Assembly (NCBI GenBank): GCA_000320545.1
Contig: ADNK01003200.1
Location: 1 to 52,861, forward strand
DNA length: 52,861 nt
DNA from: Bigelowiella natans CCMP2755
Lineage: Eukaryota > Cercozoa > Chlorarachniophyceae
Direction: 5' to 3'
In this document: positions 11,326 through 23,389 of the stretch, piece by piece
How positions within the stretch are numbered: the stretch's first letter is position 1
Layout of the letters: each line of letters opens with the position of its first letter
Position numbers and translations under genes: made by a program
Notes under the pieces: model-generated
Told to the model about the DNA's origin: nothing
The model's input: the letters and a program-made list of their open reading frames with translations, nothing else
Databases searched by the model: none

Positions 11326-12362
11326 GAAAATTAATTCTGCGTGCGCACTACGCTAGTACGTACTATGCGTGTATAAAATGTGCCGACGTCATCTGGCAAA
11401 TCGTCGATCATCGTTCGCATCTACCGCTAGCTCAAGAGCTCTAGCGCTGTCTATGTATGCATAGCATGTCATGTGTGCCACTATCATTTACAACATGCGC
11501 ATCGCACTGCTACGCTAGTTAGTCGCATGTTGCTGGTGTCAGAGCTGCGTACCATGTACAGGCACTTAATGCTACTAAGCTACTTCAGACTGGGGCGCGC
11601 CGCGAACACTCGCGCATAGATGCGGCAAGCTCGGCGTGACGACCATGCTAGCATGCAACGCTACATCATCTAGATGCGCGTATTCTGTGGTAATTAGGTT
11701 GTGTAGGATGCACACTGCGCAAATCTAGAAATGACTCATTATTGCGCAACTCAGACTTCGAGCTTATCGATCATGGAAAATCTGAGACATGCAATTTATT
11801 GCAAGCTAGCACGGCCAGCCACAACGCTTAGACATGCACTACGTAATATGCTCTAGTGCTTAGGCATTGTCAACACCATGCAATGCATGCATGATCATGG
11901 CGTGTGTCACATGAATTTTGTAAAAGTATGAAATTTTGGCAAGACATCGTCTACTGCTGATTTTCGCAACACATTCACAGTGCAAGGAAGATAAGATAGA
12001 TAACCCGAATGCGAAGCTTGCGTTCTACACTGTGATCCCTAGAACATACCCAATGTGCAATTTTTTATTAAAAAAAAGAAATTTTGCAAGCTATTTCCAT
12101 AGCCGGAATTGCGATTAGAAACTAAATTTGTGCACAAAACAATCTGATGCATCAAGATCTCACGTCCTGCACGACACACTAGCATACTTCGCACAAATGT
12201 ATAATTTGAGATCAGTAGTCCATCAAATCGCGAGCTGACGACTTTGCATCCCATGACTCCTAAGAAATATTGAGACAATGGGAGAAACAGTATTTGAGAC
12301 TGTGATATGTGTTGATGCTTCGGTCTTCTTTCTCTTTCTATCCAAATATTATTCGCTTTTGT

Positions 12363-12384
12363 GTATGTGTATGTGTGTGTGTGT

Positions 12385-12419
<35 letters not shown>
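12363..12419. repeat. (TG)n microsatellite
   Basis: About 28 TG units with two TATG interruptions, between converging genes. Confidence 0.95.
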
Positions 12420-12421
<2 letters not shown>

Positions 12422-12852
12422 TATTATGATGCCTTTGGCGTTCGCTTCGTGATGGATGTAGCTTCTTTACTTGAGATGCGAGCTGAACAGAATTTATGAT
12501 GATGATGCAAGATAATATATATTTGGAGAAATCAGTCACATGTGCTACAGCAGCTACTAGTAGTATTTACTGCTGCTACATAGACAAACAGGCTCTACTA
12601 CCACTTAAGCGAGATACTACTTGGATCGTCATATTTAGTTGATGAATTAAAATAGTGGAAGGCTGCAATATTGAGTAGTGGTTCAACTTCTATGGATTTT
12701 GTAAATTACTACTACCTTGCTGCCTCTTTAAAACAACAGAACTTTTGGGGTTGCCAGCGTCTCGATATTTTTCCAATGACTGCACATTTTGTTAGTAGTA
12801 GCAAATAGAACGATCTTCGATTAGAAGTGGGAGAAAATTTCTCTCATCATAC

Positions 12853-13366
12853 CTAGCCCCCAAACCCTTCTCTTCCTCCTCTCTTCTCCATAGCGGTAAC
12901 AACCTTGAACTGGAAGACAATTCCATGTCCTGGTAAAGTGCTAATCTGTGCTTTCCCATTTGCAATCTTCAATGGTTGTGTGATAAACTCATCGATTCGG
13001 TACTCACAGACCTTTTAGCACAATAGTAGCGATATGAGGCATTCTCTTCATCAGCTATTATCATTTTCAGTGAAAATTTGTAATAATAATATTAGTACCT
13101 CGGTGTAAGATGAGTTTGACAAAGCTGCCATCAAGTGAACATGAAGGTCATGAACTCCTATTACCACAATTAGAGAAATTAAATTACACAAATACACATC
13201 AACTATGTATATTTTTCTTTGTCTTGCTGAGATTATTTTAAGTCAGATACTCGTACGGATGGATCTATAATAGACTGCAATGCCCGATATTGACAATAAT
13301 GTCCTCTTTGTGTCTGCTTTTGTGTGACCAGCGATCTTGGCAATCAATATATTATATATATGTGTA

Positions 13367-13405
<39 letters not shown>

Positions 13406-15062
13406 AATTTACACACAGACGCTACAGCATAAACGGCAGAGTCATAGAAATATATTTCTTCGTTAACTCTACAACACTAGCGAATACCTACAAATACTAT
13501 CACTAAAGACTGACTTAGATTCTATTTATCACCATAATTTTCCCTTATTACACAGACAAAAAGACTATCATGATTATATGTATTTAACGCTACCAAGATT
13601 GTTTATATTTGATAATTTCCCCACCGTGTGATGTGACGGGTACTCTATGAATCTCAGCGTAATGTGCAGCCTGCATAATCATTTTAGTTATATTTATCAA
13701 ATTTACGCAACAGTGTAATTATGATGTTCTGCTACACAACTTGTACTACCCCCCCCCCCCCCCCCTTTCCACACTTTTCATTCCTGCTACTCAGCAACAA
13801 CATTGACCAAAAATATCCAACATATAACGAAGGGAAGTACAACCCCAGAGAGCAAATTCATCTATTTATGGCTTTCAATTGTTTCAGGGGTGAACATCAT
13901 TTTGTAACAACACTTGGCAAGGTTCTAGGTAAAAACTATAGTCTTTATGGCTTGTTATTATTATTATTATTATTATAATTTATAGTAGTATGTGCGCTAC
14001 GTGCTCTTTTTCTTCTTGATGTGTGGATAATATTTCACAAACCTTCATGAAAGGTGTAATCCCTGCAGCAGCAGCACAAATCATAAAAACAGAAAAAGGA
14101 GGAGGAGGAGGAGGGGGAGGAGGAGGAGGGTAGTTATATCGTCATAGGAAGATTTTGCCTCTCATTCTCGCTCTCAAGTACATCCCATACAAATAAATTC
14201 AATGCACGCACACCTACATGCACATATGCATGAAACGTAGATGATGAGTGGGTGAATGGCTTATGCATGTTATATGTGTTCGAATATGGTGAGTGTGTAG
14301 TAATGATATATGATGCATCATCATCGTTTTTATCTTCAGGAATCATCATATTATCATTTTCAAACTACAAATACCGCCAATGTCATTAACTCCAAGTTGA
14401 GCGTAATTCAGTTTTCCTTCTCGGATCTAATATTACATATGATCTTTATAGTGTATTTCACCTCATCAACATCATGATTATCCTCATCACATCAGCACTA
14501 ATTAATATCCAAAATATTGGGGATAAAATGAAGAAAATCTATTGAGGTGGTGGTTAACAGAATGATGATGTTTACTACTATATGATTACTACTGGAAGAT
14601 TCCAAGAATAAGAGGATAATAATATATTGTAGTCTTTTAAGTAATTACTACCAGTAATTGTTTACTAGTACTTCTTGGCTCCTACTACCACTACTTTTAC
14701 TACGTTCACCACTAGCACGCACCAAATGCATCATTTGCTGCTCAGTAGTCACAGTTTCTCCAGCAGCAATCTATGAAAAGTATATCATAATAATGCCAAA
14801 ATGCAGGACGTAGAGAGACACGGATGAGGAAGATGATGATTACAATAGTAAATTAGAAGATACCCTTTTATTACTAATCTTATTATAATTATTATTCGAT
14901 GCTGCTGTTACTACTTACTGCTACTACTTTTGTAATTATTGATCCATACTCATCATTATACATCACCGGTACTGCGAGATCGGATAGTGAGTTGTAGCCG
15001 TCAACATCATCGGTTACTATGGGAATTTCGACCTAGTAGGACACACACACACACACACACAC

Positions 15063-15095
<33 letters not shown>

Positions 15096-15151
15096 CACCA
15101 TATCATCATCTAACTTTAAGTCAAGTTTGTTCGTTTACTGTTCCTTAAACC

Positions 15152-15188
<37 letters not shown>

Positions 15189-15590
15189 TAAAAGGATACA
15201 ATAGGTGGTTTCTTTGGCTTGTGATTCTACCCAATCTACTGAGTGCTTCTCAAGCGCAATCATAGCCTTCCTCTACAACAATAAATTATTATACTTAACC
15301 TCATCATTATTCAATTTTGTGTGAGTAGTAAATAATTATCATCAACAATTCCAGTATCACTTATAGTTAAATATGATATTGGTGAATAAGAATGCTTACT
15401 GCTTGAGAAGTTGTCCATGCTGAAGATGCATTGCACATCAGGGGCAATCGAGATGCTGATAACCACACACACACACACATACATACACACACACACACAC
15501 CATATGCAATCAGGAATAAGTAGTTATTGACTATAGCCATTACAATTTGAGAATCATGTTGACGTTCACTCACTGACTGACTCTATGTTT

Positions 15591-15627
<37 letters not shown>

Positions 15628-16619
15628 TCCAATTTCAAACGAATAATTATCCAAGAAACTAACATAAACGGAATAATTATATCAATAAGAAACATGCTCG
15701 ATCATCACCACCAGGATCCCATACGAAGTTCAATGATGAAATATCAAGAGGATTAAACCAAAAGATTGATACATTGACACAAGGCAGGTGTTCCACAGGT
15801 TTTTAATATGAAAAATGAAAGGTGAACAAAGGCCATTTAAAGAAAACGATATAAACTGCAGCAATGCTGATTATCGTTTAGTACAACTAACTTTATACTC
15901 TAAAATCTTGTTGAACATCGTCGATATTAGTGTTAAGATTACGCTCTAACAGCTCTGACTCGCTGGACGTCCTCCTTCATCTCACGCCTTCCAACCTAAA
16001 CAGCAACAAGGAGGAGGAGGAGGAGGAGGACGATTTTAATTTCTCTTCTTGAATTTCCCAGTGAATTCTTGAAAGATTTTGTCACAACACTATGATTCAA
16101 TGGTCTCAGCATATACATTACTAGCTGCTACAATTTACTGATCTATATGTATTAATACCGAATAATAACAAACACATCTCTGTACTGCTGTCTATGACGA
16201 AGAACACATTTCAACAAGCTAGAACACATCTGTGCATCATACACAAACGCCCATAATCAAAGTTACGGAATAATATATTATATATATTATACATAATATA
16301 CACATGTCGTATGCCTCTTGCTTAAACTTGATCATAATCATTATTTCGCACGACAATTCCACAATCCTCTCATCATCATCATCATCATCATCATCATCAC
16401 CTTTATCTTGATAGCCAAGAATCCTGCCAATGTATCGAATAATCATATATTAGAAATGTTAGTGCAAATTGGTAAGATATTGACCTCGAAAAAGAGGCAA
16501 AAAGCATGAGTAACGATGGTAATCATCGCAGCAAAAATATAAAATCCGGAAACGTACAAACATATATCATCTGAATATTAAAGTATTAAGTATAGTTTTG
16601 ACCCTACCAGTCTACGACG

Positions 16620-16652
<33 letters not shown>

Positions 16653-16789
16653 GCCACTCATATTTGATACTACCACTAATGCTACTTGTACCTGCACTGA
16701 GAAACCTTTCCGTTTGTCGTATGAGGTCTTTAAGGGGTAGCATTAAGTCTACTCCAGACGCAACAACATTTACGCTATCTGATATTTAT

Positions 16790-16828
<39 letters not shown>

Positions 16829-16931
16829 TGTGTATGTGTGCGAATATAGTGCTTAAATCAGTATTAAATACTACATTATATATCTATTGAGAGCTTCTTC
16901 TGATTATAACCATCGTAAAGGTCGGTTGTGA

Positions 16932-16966
<35 letters not shown>

Positions 16967-18114
16967 ATTTATACTACTACTACAACTACTATTACTACTA
17001 CTACTACTACTACTACTACTAGAGTACACCATGCTGTCCTCCCAGCAGTTGCCATAAAGGCTTCTTGCAGATTTTAGCCTTTTTTTGAATTATGACATCA
17101 GTCAGAGTAATGAGAAAGATTGAGATGCTGCACGAAGTAGAATATGAATTGATTTGTGTGTATGGCGTATGTTTAGGGTAGATAGATGATGATGATGAGA
17201 TATGGTTGCTGCTCTCTTCTCTTGATCTATAAAACACCATAGGTTATGATTTACCTTTGCATCCCACACGGCGATATCCAGTACAGACATAGCTAAAGAT
17301 GACAAAAACAGAAGTTAAGAACATATAAGAAAAGCAGGAGGAGGAGGAGGAGGAGGAGGGGTTAGAAAAACCAGTAGGGAAAAAGGCAAAATTATCCAAA
17401 TTGAAATATCCTCCCCTTTCCTCTTCGGTTGGCTACTACTACTACTACTACTACTACTACTAGTGCTACTACCAGTCTACTACTGGTACTACCTCTAGAA
17501 GCAAGCCCACTTCTCCCCAGAGATTTCATCTTACAGCAGCAGCAGCAGCAGCAGGGGAACAATGACATACAAGAAGTGAAGTTAGGAGCATGCATCGCCT
17601 GTGAGTGTTTGCTTGTGTGGCAAGAAGGAGTGGTAACATGAGCAAATACTAGACGCATAATTAGTATGGTTGACATCACTGTAACATGAGCAAATACTAG
17701 ACGCATAATTAGTATGGTTGACATCACTGTAACATGAGCAAATACTAGACGCATAATTAGTATGGTTGACATCACTGCCAACTGCGTGGTCATACGAATT
17801 ATGATCATAACCGTTGCAGCAGAATGATATGATCTGTCTTCTCAAGATATCTTCACCATAGAAGAGAAACAATCCATCATCATTAAAATAAATGTTTATC
17901 ATCATTGCTATCACCATCAACACTATCATACCAGCGCGTCCATCTCGTTCCATATTCTCTCAGTCTTTAAATCGAAATAGCGGGCGTTAGTCAGAACGAG
18001 TAGTCCAAGGATGTAATCCATTAAAGATATTTATCATATAGCAGATATGTGTGATGATCTTTGTAAAAGAATAAATTGTTACCGCTGTTGATGCTACTAT
18101 GTGGCTACCATTGC

Positions 18115-18147
<33 letters not shown>

Positions 18148-18309
18148 CATTATATCAGGCATGGTTGTTCCTAAACTACTCGTCCCCACCCTTTCGACTG
18201 GTTGGCCAAGCACAGCTGCAGATAAGTCGCGGGTAATCAAACTATAACAAATGAACAAGATGCAACGTGATAAGAATAACGGTGGTAGTACCAGGTGGAT
18301 GCGGAAGGA

Positions 18310-18344
<35 letters not shown>

Positions 18345-18777
18345 TCTCTCCTTCCTCCTAATTTCTCTATGTACCTATCTTGATCATAGCACACGATAAT
18401 AACATGTTAGAGATAACAGTAGCACCACCACCTCTCAATAGCCCCACCGCCTACATTGTTTGGAAGCACAATGTAGCCTACGCCTTCCTCGCCGCTGACA
18501 ATTATCAAGCATGTTTGAGAATAAGGAATCAGTTCCTCACAATTTGGGTTGCAAGCGACTGGATATACTCTATATCGTTGCTTCGGCCTTGTTGGGGAAA
18601 CGAATCTTGTTTTGTGGTCATGCAGAACTTTCTTGAATACATTAAGTTTTCACCATCACCACCACGAGCCTCTTTCCTTATTAGTACTAGCCCAAAGTAG
18701 CTCATATACTCTCTCACCCACCTTGAGACTTTCACACGTGCAATTATCAGACCAAAACACTTCACTTCGCCCATCAT
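12853..18777 (-). CDS. Enolase-superfamily protein, mandelate racemase / muconate lactonizing type
   Basis: Members abstract a proton alpha to a carboxylate using Mg2+; substrate cannot be told here. Exons supported by phase and family order (minus): 18455-18494, 17932-17964, 17493-17529, 17255-17292, 17030-17078, 16692-16778, 16401-16423, 15943-15995, from 15455 down to about 15399, 15231-15272, 14967-15032, 14723-14770, 14375-14426, 14043-14062, 13625-13670, 13099-13157, 12853-13011. Landmarks: SVLDIAVWDAKAK then PLWQLLGG; FLAIKIKVG (KxK base motif); SMDNFS (metal Asp); VEIPIVTDD (metal Glu); IAAGETVTTEQ (metal Glu); NDIGGITPFMK; RVPVTSHG (His); C-terminal ANGKAQISTLPGHGIVF. The Asp of the His-Asp dyad, expected four residues before IGG, appears to be Gly. 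The junction after SMDNFS and the first exons (ATG near 18777) are unresolved. Confidence 0.78.
13370..13765. repeat. (TA)n array and poly-C tract in enolase-gene introns
   Basis: TA array at 13370-13401 in the intron 13158-13624, and a poly-C run of about 17 at 13749-13765 in the next intron. Confidence 0.9.
15041..15187. repeat. (AC)n, (AAC)n and (TAC)n arrays in enolase-gene intron
   Basis: AC at 15041-15064, AAC at 15065-15094 and TAC at about 15158-15187, all in the intron between the exons at 14967-15032 and 15231-15272. In transcript sense the (GT)n run ends close to the CTAG acceptor of exon 14967-15032. Confidence 0.9.
15464..15622. repeat. (CA)n and (TAC)n arrays in enolase-gene intron
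   Basis: CA array at 15464-15500 and TAC array at 15590-15622 within the intron between 15455 and 15943. Confidence 0.9.
16370..16398. repeat. (ATC)n array at the donor of the KxK exon
   Basis: About 10 ATC units. In transcript sense this is a (GAT)n run that begins as part of the GTGATG donor immediately after the KIK codons. Confidence 0.9.
16793..16840. repeat. (GT)n array
   Basis: About 17 GT units followed by degenerate GT, in the intron between exons 16692-16778 and 17030-17078. Confidence 0.9.
16931..17019. repeat. Inverted microsatellite pair (GTA)n ... (TAC)n
   Basis: A run of about 12 GTA units is followed within about 12 bases by an interrupted run of TAC units, its reverse complement. 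The pair could fold into a hairpin with arms of around 36 bp. It lies immediately downstream, in transcript sense, of the exon at 17030-17078. Confidence 0.9.
17429..17461. repeat. (TAC)n array
   Basis: About 11 TAC units in the intron next to the exon at 17493-17529. Confidence 0.92.
17633..17776. repeat. Tandem triplication, 3 x 48 bp, in enolase-gene intron
   Basis: Three copies of a 48-bp unit start at 17633, 17681 and 17729, with no mismatch seen. The unit is a multiple of three, so it keeps artefactual frames open on both strands. In transcript sense each copy contains TTACAG, an acceptor-like sequence. It lies in the intron between exons 17493-17529 and 17932-17964. Confidence 0.95.
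18112..18350. repeat. (TTA)n and (CT)n arrays
   Basis: TTA array at 18112-18147 and CT array at 18311-18350 in the 5' introns of the enolase-superfamily gene. Confidence 0.9.
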
Positions 18778-18913
18778 CTATAGACACACATACACTTCGT
18801 TATCAATATACACAACTTTCATTTTAGTCTAAAATAACAGATAGACACCATGTCTACAGGCGATTCAGAGTAACACAAAAATTTCCTTTGTAAATTTGTA
18901 CTACACATTGAAT

Positions 18914-19000
18914 ACGTTTGTATTATGTCCTACAGAGTTTGTAAGCCCTTTTCATGTCAACATATGTTTGTACTATAATCCTACAGCGTCTGTAAGCCTG
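18914..19000. repeat. Imperfect direct repeat in a divergent promoter region
   Basis: Two about 37-bp copies (18914-18950 and 18964-19000) share gtttgta, tcctacag and tgtaagcc at the same spacing. Confidence 0.75.
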
Positions 19001-19640
19001 GTTTTTGTTGGAATGCAATAATGATCAACCGTAATCGAATTCACCTAACATCATTTTAACAAAAAAATATCTTAGGGCAATTGCGAGTAGATAGCATCAT
19101 GCCGTCTATCGCGTGCGGATAGTGAACGATGACGTCTTTGCATGATTTTAAAGTATACGAAAGTGCAAGGGCAGTAATTACGAATTAGAAAGTACAAACC
19201 AGGGCTTCATCTTTAGCCCTATGTTTCTTTACATGCTCCCTTGTTCGCGTTGGTGAAGTGAGGCCTTCTCGAGATGAGCGATTCATGAATTTTTCGTGTT
19301 TACTTTAATTTTCTTCAGTATCTGCGAATGGATATCATTTAAATTACTATATGCCCGTGCTCTGGGGTTTACGATTCGGTTACAACATACTATCAAGTTG
19401 GGGAAGGAGAGGGAAGCCGTTTCTGCCGAAAAATAAAAGTTTCTAAAAAACAAATAATAATAACACAATAAATATGCGACACAGATTTAGATCTAGGAGT
19501 ACAATCAGTCGTAATCATGTGGTGTTCCTACAAAAATACTCGTAACAAATAATGAGGGTTACAGACTGTAGTGACATGCGAAGGAATTCTGTCCAAAAAG
19601 AAAGAGATTTGCCTCAAATTTAGCACAAATGCCCATACGC

Positions 19641-19644
19641 ACCG

Positions 19645-19677
<33 letters not shown>
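19641..19677. repeat. (CTA)n array
   Basis: About 12 CTA units about 300 bases upstream of the CCCH gene start. Confidence 0.93.
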
Positions 19678-19974
19678 GACACACTGTGCATCTGATTGAT
19701 GACCAAATAACAAGTTCTTCCCTGCTGATTAGTTCTCCAGCTACCTAGATCTACTACGGGTATACAATGTGTCGTCAAGTAAGTAGTACACGAAATGCAG
19801 ATACGAGTACTACCTTTATATTTATGCCACAACTAGATCTACGACACAAATATTTGCAAGTCGCACGTAACAAATCATGCACACTACTACCTTTTCTGGC
19901 ATGATTCCTCATCTTTCTTTATCCCAGTCGCGCGCCCAGTCGCGCGAACCCCTCCTCCCTTTGCTTTGCGTGGG

Positions 19975-21423
19975 ATGGAGGGCAGAAAATCATTAGAAAA
20001 TGATGGCCACGGTACAAGAGGACTATTGAGACGGCGCGGTAATTCCCGAAGTCCTCCTCGCAAAGTTGGTCTCCCGGTGTCATCATTGTACGTACACAGC
20101 AGCAGAGCATCGGTTAGACCATCATCAGTTCTTCGCAGATCCCATTCTCCATGCCACGAGTGGCAACACACTGGTCAGTGCGCATATGGCTACTTCTGCA
20201 AGTTTTTCCATGATTCAAGCGTTCATAAAAGTTCTGCCCGAGATGACATATGCTGGGAATTTCGCGATTCGGGCAAATGCAGGTAGGTGAAAGTGTCCTG
20301 TATTTTGCTTAATGTATCCCGATTTCCTAACAGTCGTGGCTCTGAAATTTCTTTGATAAGTTTTCTTTTAATTTCATAAATCCAGATTTGGGGAATCTTG
20401 CAAGTTTGTCCATGATGCTAAGCATGCGAGAGGACCAGCCTCCATTTATTACCGAGGTGTAATGCTAACCACAATAATGCACTGGATGTTTTTTCGGGGT
20501 GACACTTATTCTATGTAATTCTGAATTCATCAGTAGATCCGACACATCCACAGGGAACATCAGGATACCACAAAGAAAATAACCATTTTAGAAGAAGAGA
20601 ATATCAGAAGAAGATAGAGGCTGAGAGGAGAGGTGGCTATCTTTTTCTATGTTCCAATAAGAAAAGGAGAGAGTCTTCACGCTCTCTGTCTCCAAGGGGT
20701 GGGAGAAAGAATAAGAGAAAATCTTCAAGGTCGCCTTTGGGCAGGATTGTGACAAGAAGAAAGGGTATAGGGGGCTGCAGATCCTCTCCTGTATCCTCTT
20801 CGTCACATACACGTGCCAGTAAAGCGGAAGTAGCAGTTGGGGCAAATACACCTTACTACTCTCCGCAGGATACACTACCTAGCTATGATAGAACAAGGCG
20901 AAGATGCGACGAATGCTATCTATTTCGAGACCATGGTTTCTGCAAGTACGGTGATCGATGTAAGTTTTATCATGATAACACCACAGCCACCATGCCGAAA
21001 AGCATCAGCACGATGAGAGGTGGGTATAGACGGAGAAAAAGATCAAACAGCAGAGAGCGAAGACGAATGAAAAGTCGTGATAGAAGCTACGATGGCAGGA
21101 CAGTAAATTTTCGTGAAATATCATTATTTAGTACTGATCGAGGGGGTAGTGGGAGGAAAGGGGACGACATGAGAAGAATAAGAAGCAGACGTACAAACAA
21201 CTCTAAAAGTGATATTTATAGTATAAATGGCAACGACCACAAAAATGGTGACACTAGGGGAGAGGATAAGAAGAATATTCTTCATCACAATACCAAGCGG
21301 ATAGGGAATGGGCTGCAGCCTGATTATAGCAGCTGCACAAGCACAATATCACCTGAGATCATAAAGGAGAATGTGTTAGCTGCCGCTTCTAAACGTCTTA
21401 ATGGTAAAGAAAAGGACATGTAG
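19975..21423 (+). CDS. SR-rich protein with three CCCH zinc fingers
   Basis: Probable nuclear RNA-binding or RNA-processing protein. Three exons: 19975-20282, 20386-20456, 20534-21423; phases agree and give 422 residues. Three fingers of spacing C-x8-C-x5-C-x3-H are seen: residues 60-79 (starting CHEWQHTGQC), about 93-112 (CWEFRDSGKC, split by intron 1), and about 253-272 (CYLFRDHGFC). Between and after them are Arg/Ser-rich and Arg/Lys-rich stretches typical of splicing-associated proteins, for example RRESSRSLSPRGG and RRKRSNSRERRR. ATG 19975 is the first in-frame ATG; a TTG lies three codons upstream. CCCH fingers of this spacing bind AU-rich or U-rich RNA in known families. Which RNA or complex is involved is not shown here. 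It is transcribed away from the enolase-superfamily gene. Confidence 0.85.
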
Positions 21424-23389
21424 CCCAAAGGGATCAAAACCGACAAGCCTGGGAGATGGTATTTGGCGATTTAGTGCAAATGTTGTATTGCATGGCAAGG
21501 TGCTATACACAATACCGATGCCAACAATTACTACTCTCCAAGAGCTCATATGAAGCATAGATAAAGGGCCACATGTATTTAAGATTTACCCGGAAATTAC
21601 TTTTTGACGCGTCTTCATTGTTGCAAATTATGGAGGGTAGAATGTAGAGACTACAATCTCTTATGCTACACCATATATCCGGGCGGTCAAGCGGTACCTT
21701 CACACAGTACATCTAGATGCACATAACTAGACATGCATGCACACCGCTGAGACGGATGTAATGAATAAATTTGATTCTTTCAATTGTTATCCTAATATAA
21801 GAATTAATGCCGAGGCCATAATGCTTAGATTATTTTTGTTGATCTTCGCAATTATGTACTTTCATGCTTTAGTGTTCAAACTGTCTAGCTGTGCATCGCT
21901 CGCAATAACAATGCAAGTTGCATGCGCAATGATCAGTGCGCTGCCGCTGTGACCAACGCTTCGAGCTCCGCGAGACCGGGGCTAGCTGGCGCTGTTTTTC
22001 TCTCGTTACATCCGCGTCGAAGCAACAGCCCGGAAGCACGGAACACTGGAACATCCCGCCATGCCATTTGCGATGCGCGGAAGAGGCTCCGGGGGTGGCA
22101 GGAGACAAGGCTAAAAGGTCCGGGCCGACCTCGCCGTCCGACGAGCCACAGGTTCACCATGCCACCAAGAAGTGCGTGCACATGACTAGACATGTGCATG
22201 GACTTCGGGGCGTAGAATGCGCTAGTTTGCGCGCATCTAGGCATGCTAGCATGGACGCACTGCATTGGCTCTGGTGCCATGCAGCTGCGTGCATCATGCT
22301 CTTCACGCACTAGCACAGCAAAACGTGACGGGGCCCGTTGTCAAGGTGATCGGTTTTGATGGTTTTTTGTGAGGTAGTCATAGCAAACTGCAGCTCTTCC
22401 TAACGATGCATGTTGCGACATCGAATGGACGGAGGATTTGGTCCCTGATTCCATCGAGAAGGAGGCCATGGAGGAACTCATCATCTCGGGTCCTTGCTCC
22501 TTCCTTCCCATCGGCTTGAACGCACAGACATTTGAAACTTCAATCTGACTGTTCCTCTCTCGAACGAATTGCAAGCGAAGACTCATCGGCCTAGCGGCAC
22601 CGCCAAACAAGAGCGCCTGCGTGCACTTTGCACCTCCGTCACGCCTTGCTTGGTGCTTGTCGGCGCAGTGCAACGGAGTGACTGTGTCTTTGACTCTGCA
22701 AACCGTCTCGCATGGCATGGATCTAGAAATCATGAAACATCTTCACATGCACGCAGAAATTGTGATTTGCTTGCATTCAATTCAACTGCCGCACATCTTG
22801 ACGTGTTTGTTTCGCTGCGTGCACCATCAGTCGGACTGGCGCTAGAGTGGATCGAATCATCATGTTGTCGCTCTGTTCTTTTTCATGCGAATTTGAGACA
22901 TTCGACTTCGCAATGACCACTGTAGCACTCTTCTTTGTCAATGCGGGTGCTGAGGCTCAGTTGTGCCGGTATACCGTTGTCGCGTACTCTAAACCAAAGC
23001 CATTTATACCTTTCCTACTTTTCATTGAAGCACTCAAAGCTTGTTTAGTAGTTTAGTAGAGCTTGATCGATAAAAATTGTCAATGTTCATGTTTCAGGCT
23101 TGATGAGGGCGCTCTGAGTCCATGCATATGCTCAGATCCCGTTTTATTTTTGTTAAAAATAAACATTATTAGCTGACGCAGAGTCTTTTTGCTATGTAGA
23201 TGTGAAAACTCTGCGCACACTGTGGAGAATACTCGGCCTTGCTTCATTAGAAATCTTGTGTCTGAAAGTCCAGGTATTTGTCTTTTCATAGCAGCACAAA
23301 TTCAAGTATATTTTGTGGCAAAAACACGTGTGATTACGTTTAAACAGGAAAAATCCGAGAAGTTAATTGTTTTGCGGAGCAGCAGCACA
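21424..23389. other. Tandem intergenic gap with CTAG/CATG island
   Basis: This gap lies downstream of the CCCH gene and upstream of the 7TM-RGS gene. From about 21700 to 22900 it is GC-richer than the surroundings, with many CATG, GCATGC, TGCA and CTAG words (for example around 21735-21745 and 22190-22320). Several short open frames on both strands overlap each other and show no domain or splice logic, so I do not call a gene. 22950-23389 is plain AT-rich sequence upstream of the next gene. Confidence 0.65.

Larger units (their letters stand above)
11050..12852. other. Convergent intergenic gap with CTAG/CATG island
   Basis: This gap lies between the 3' ends of the MSS51-like gene (plus) and the enolase-superfamily gene (minus). 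11230-11325 holds an imperfect direct repeat sharing 'gatgttgcgtaaata'. From about 11340 to 11950 the composition switches to frequent CTAG, CATG, GCATGC and TGCATG words. A (TG)n array lies at 12363-12419. No convincing gene is seen. Confidence 0.7.
18778..19974. other. Divergent intergenic region (shared promoter space)
   Basis: Head-to-head gap between the enolase-superfamily gene (minus) and the CCCH gene (plus). It is AT-leaning and lacks the CTAG/CATG word excess. It contains an imperfect direct repeat at about 18914-19000, sharing 'gtttgta-tat--tcctacag-g--tgtaagcc', and a (CTA)n array at 19641-19677. No gene is seen. Bidirectional promoter function is inferred from gene orientation only. 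Confidence 0.6.

Noticed and set aside
15399-15455. A reading of the enolase exon in which the metal-binding Asp looks replaced by Asn (MCNASSAWTT)
   Set aside because: That frame does not fit the phase of the upstream exon 15943-15995. The phase-correct frame gives SMDNFS with Asp present.
17392-17953. Minus-strand frames with a 16-residue repeat
   Set aside because: They are translations of the 48-bp triplication; real exons on either side use other boundaries.
18380-18700. Plus-strand frame of 106 codons
   Set aside because: It is antisense to the first exons of the enolase-superfamily gene and shows no domain.
21869-22916. Several 90 to 130-codon frames on both strands
   Set aside because: They overlap one another inside a CATG/CTAG island and GC-richer stretch with no domain, no splice logic and no codon signal.
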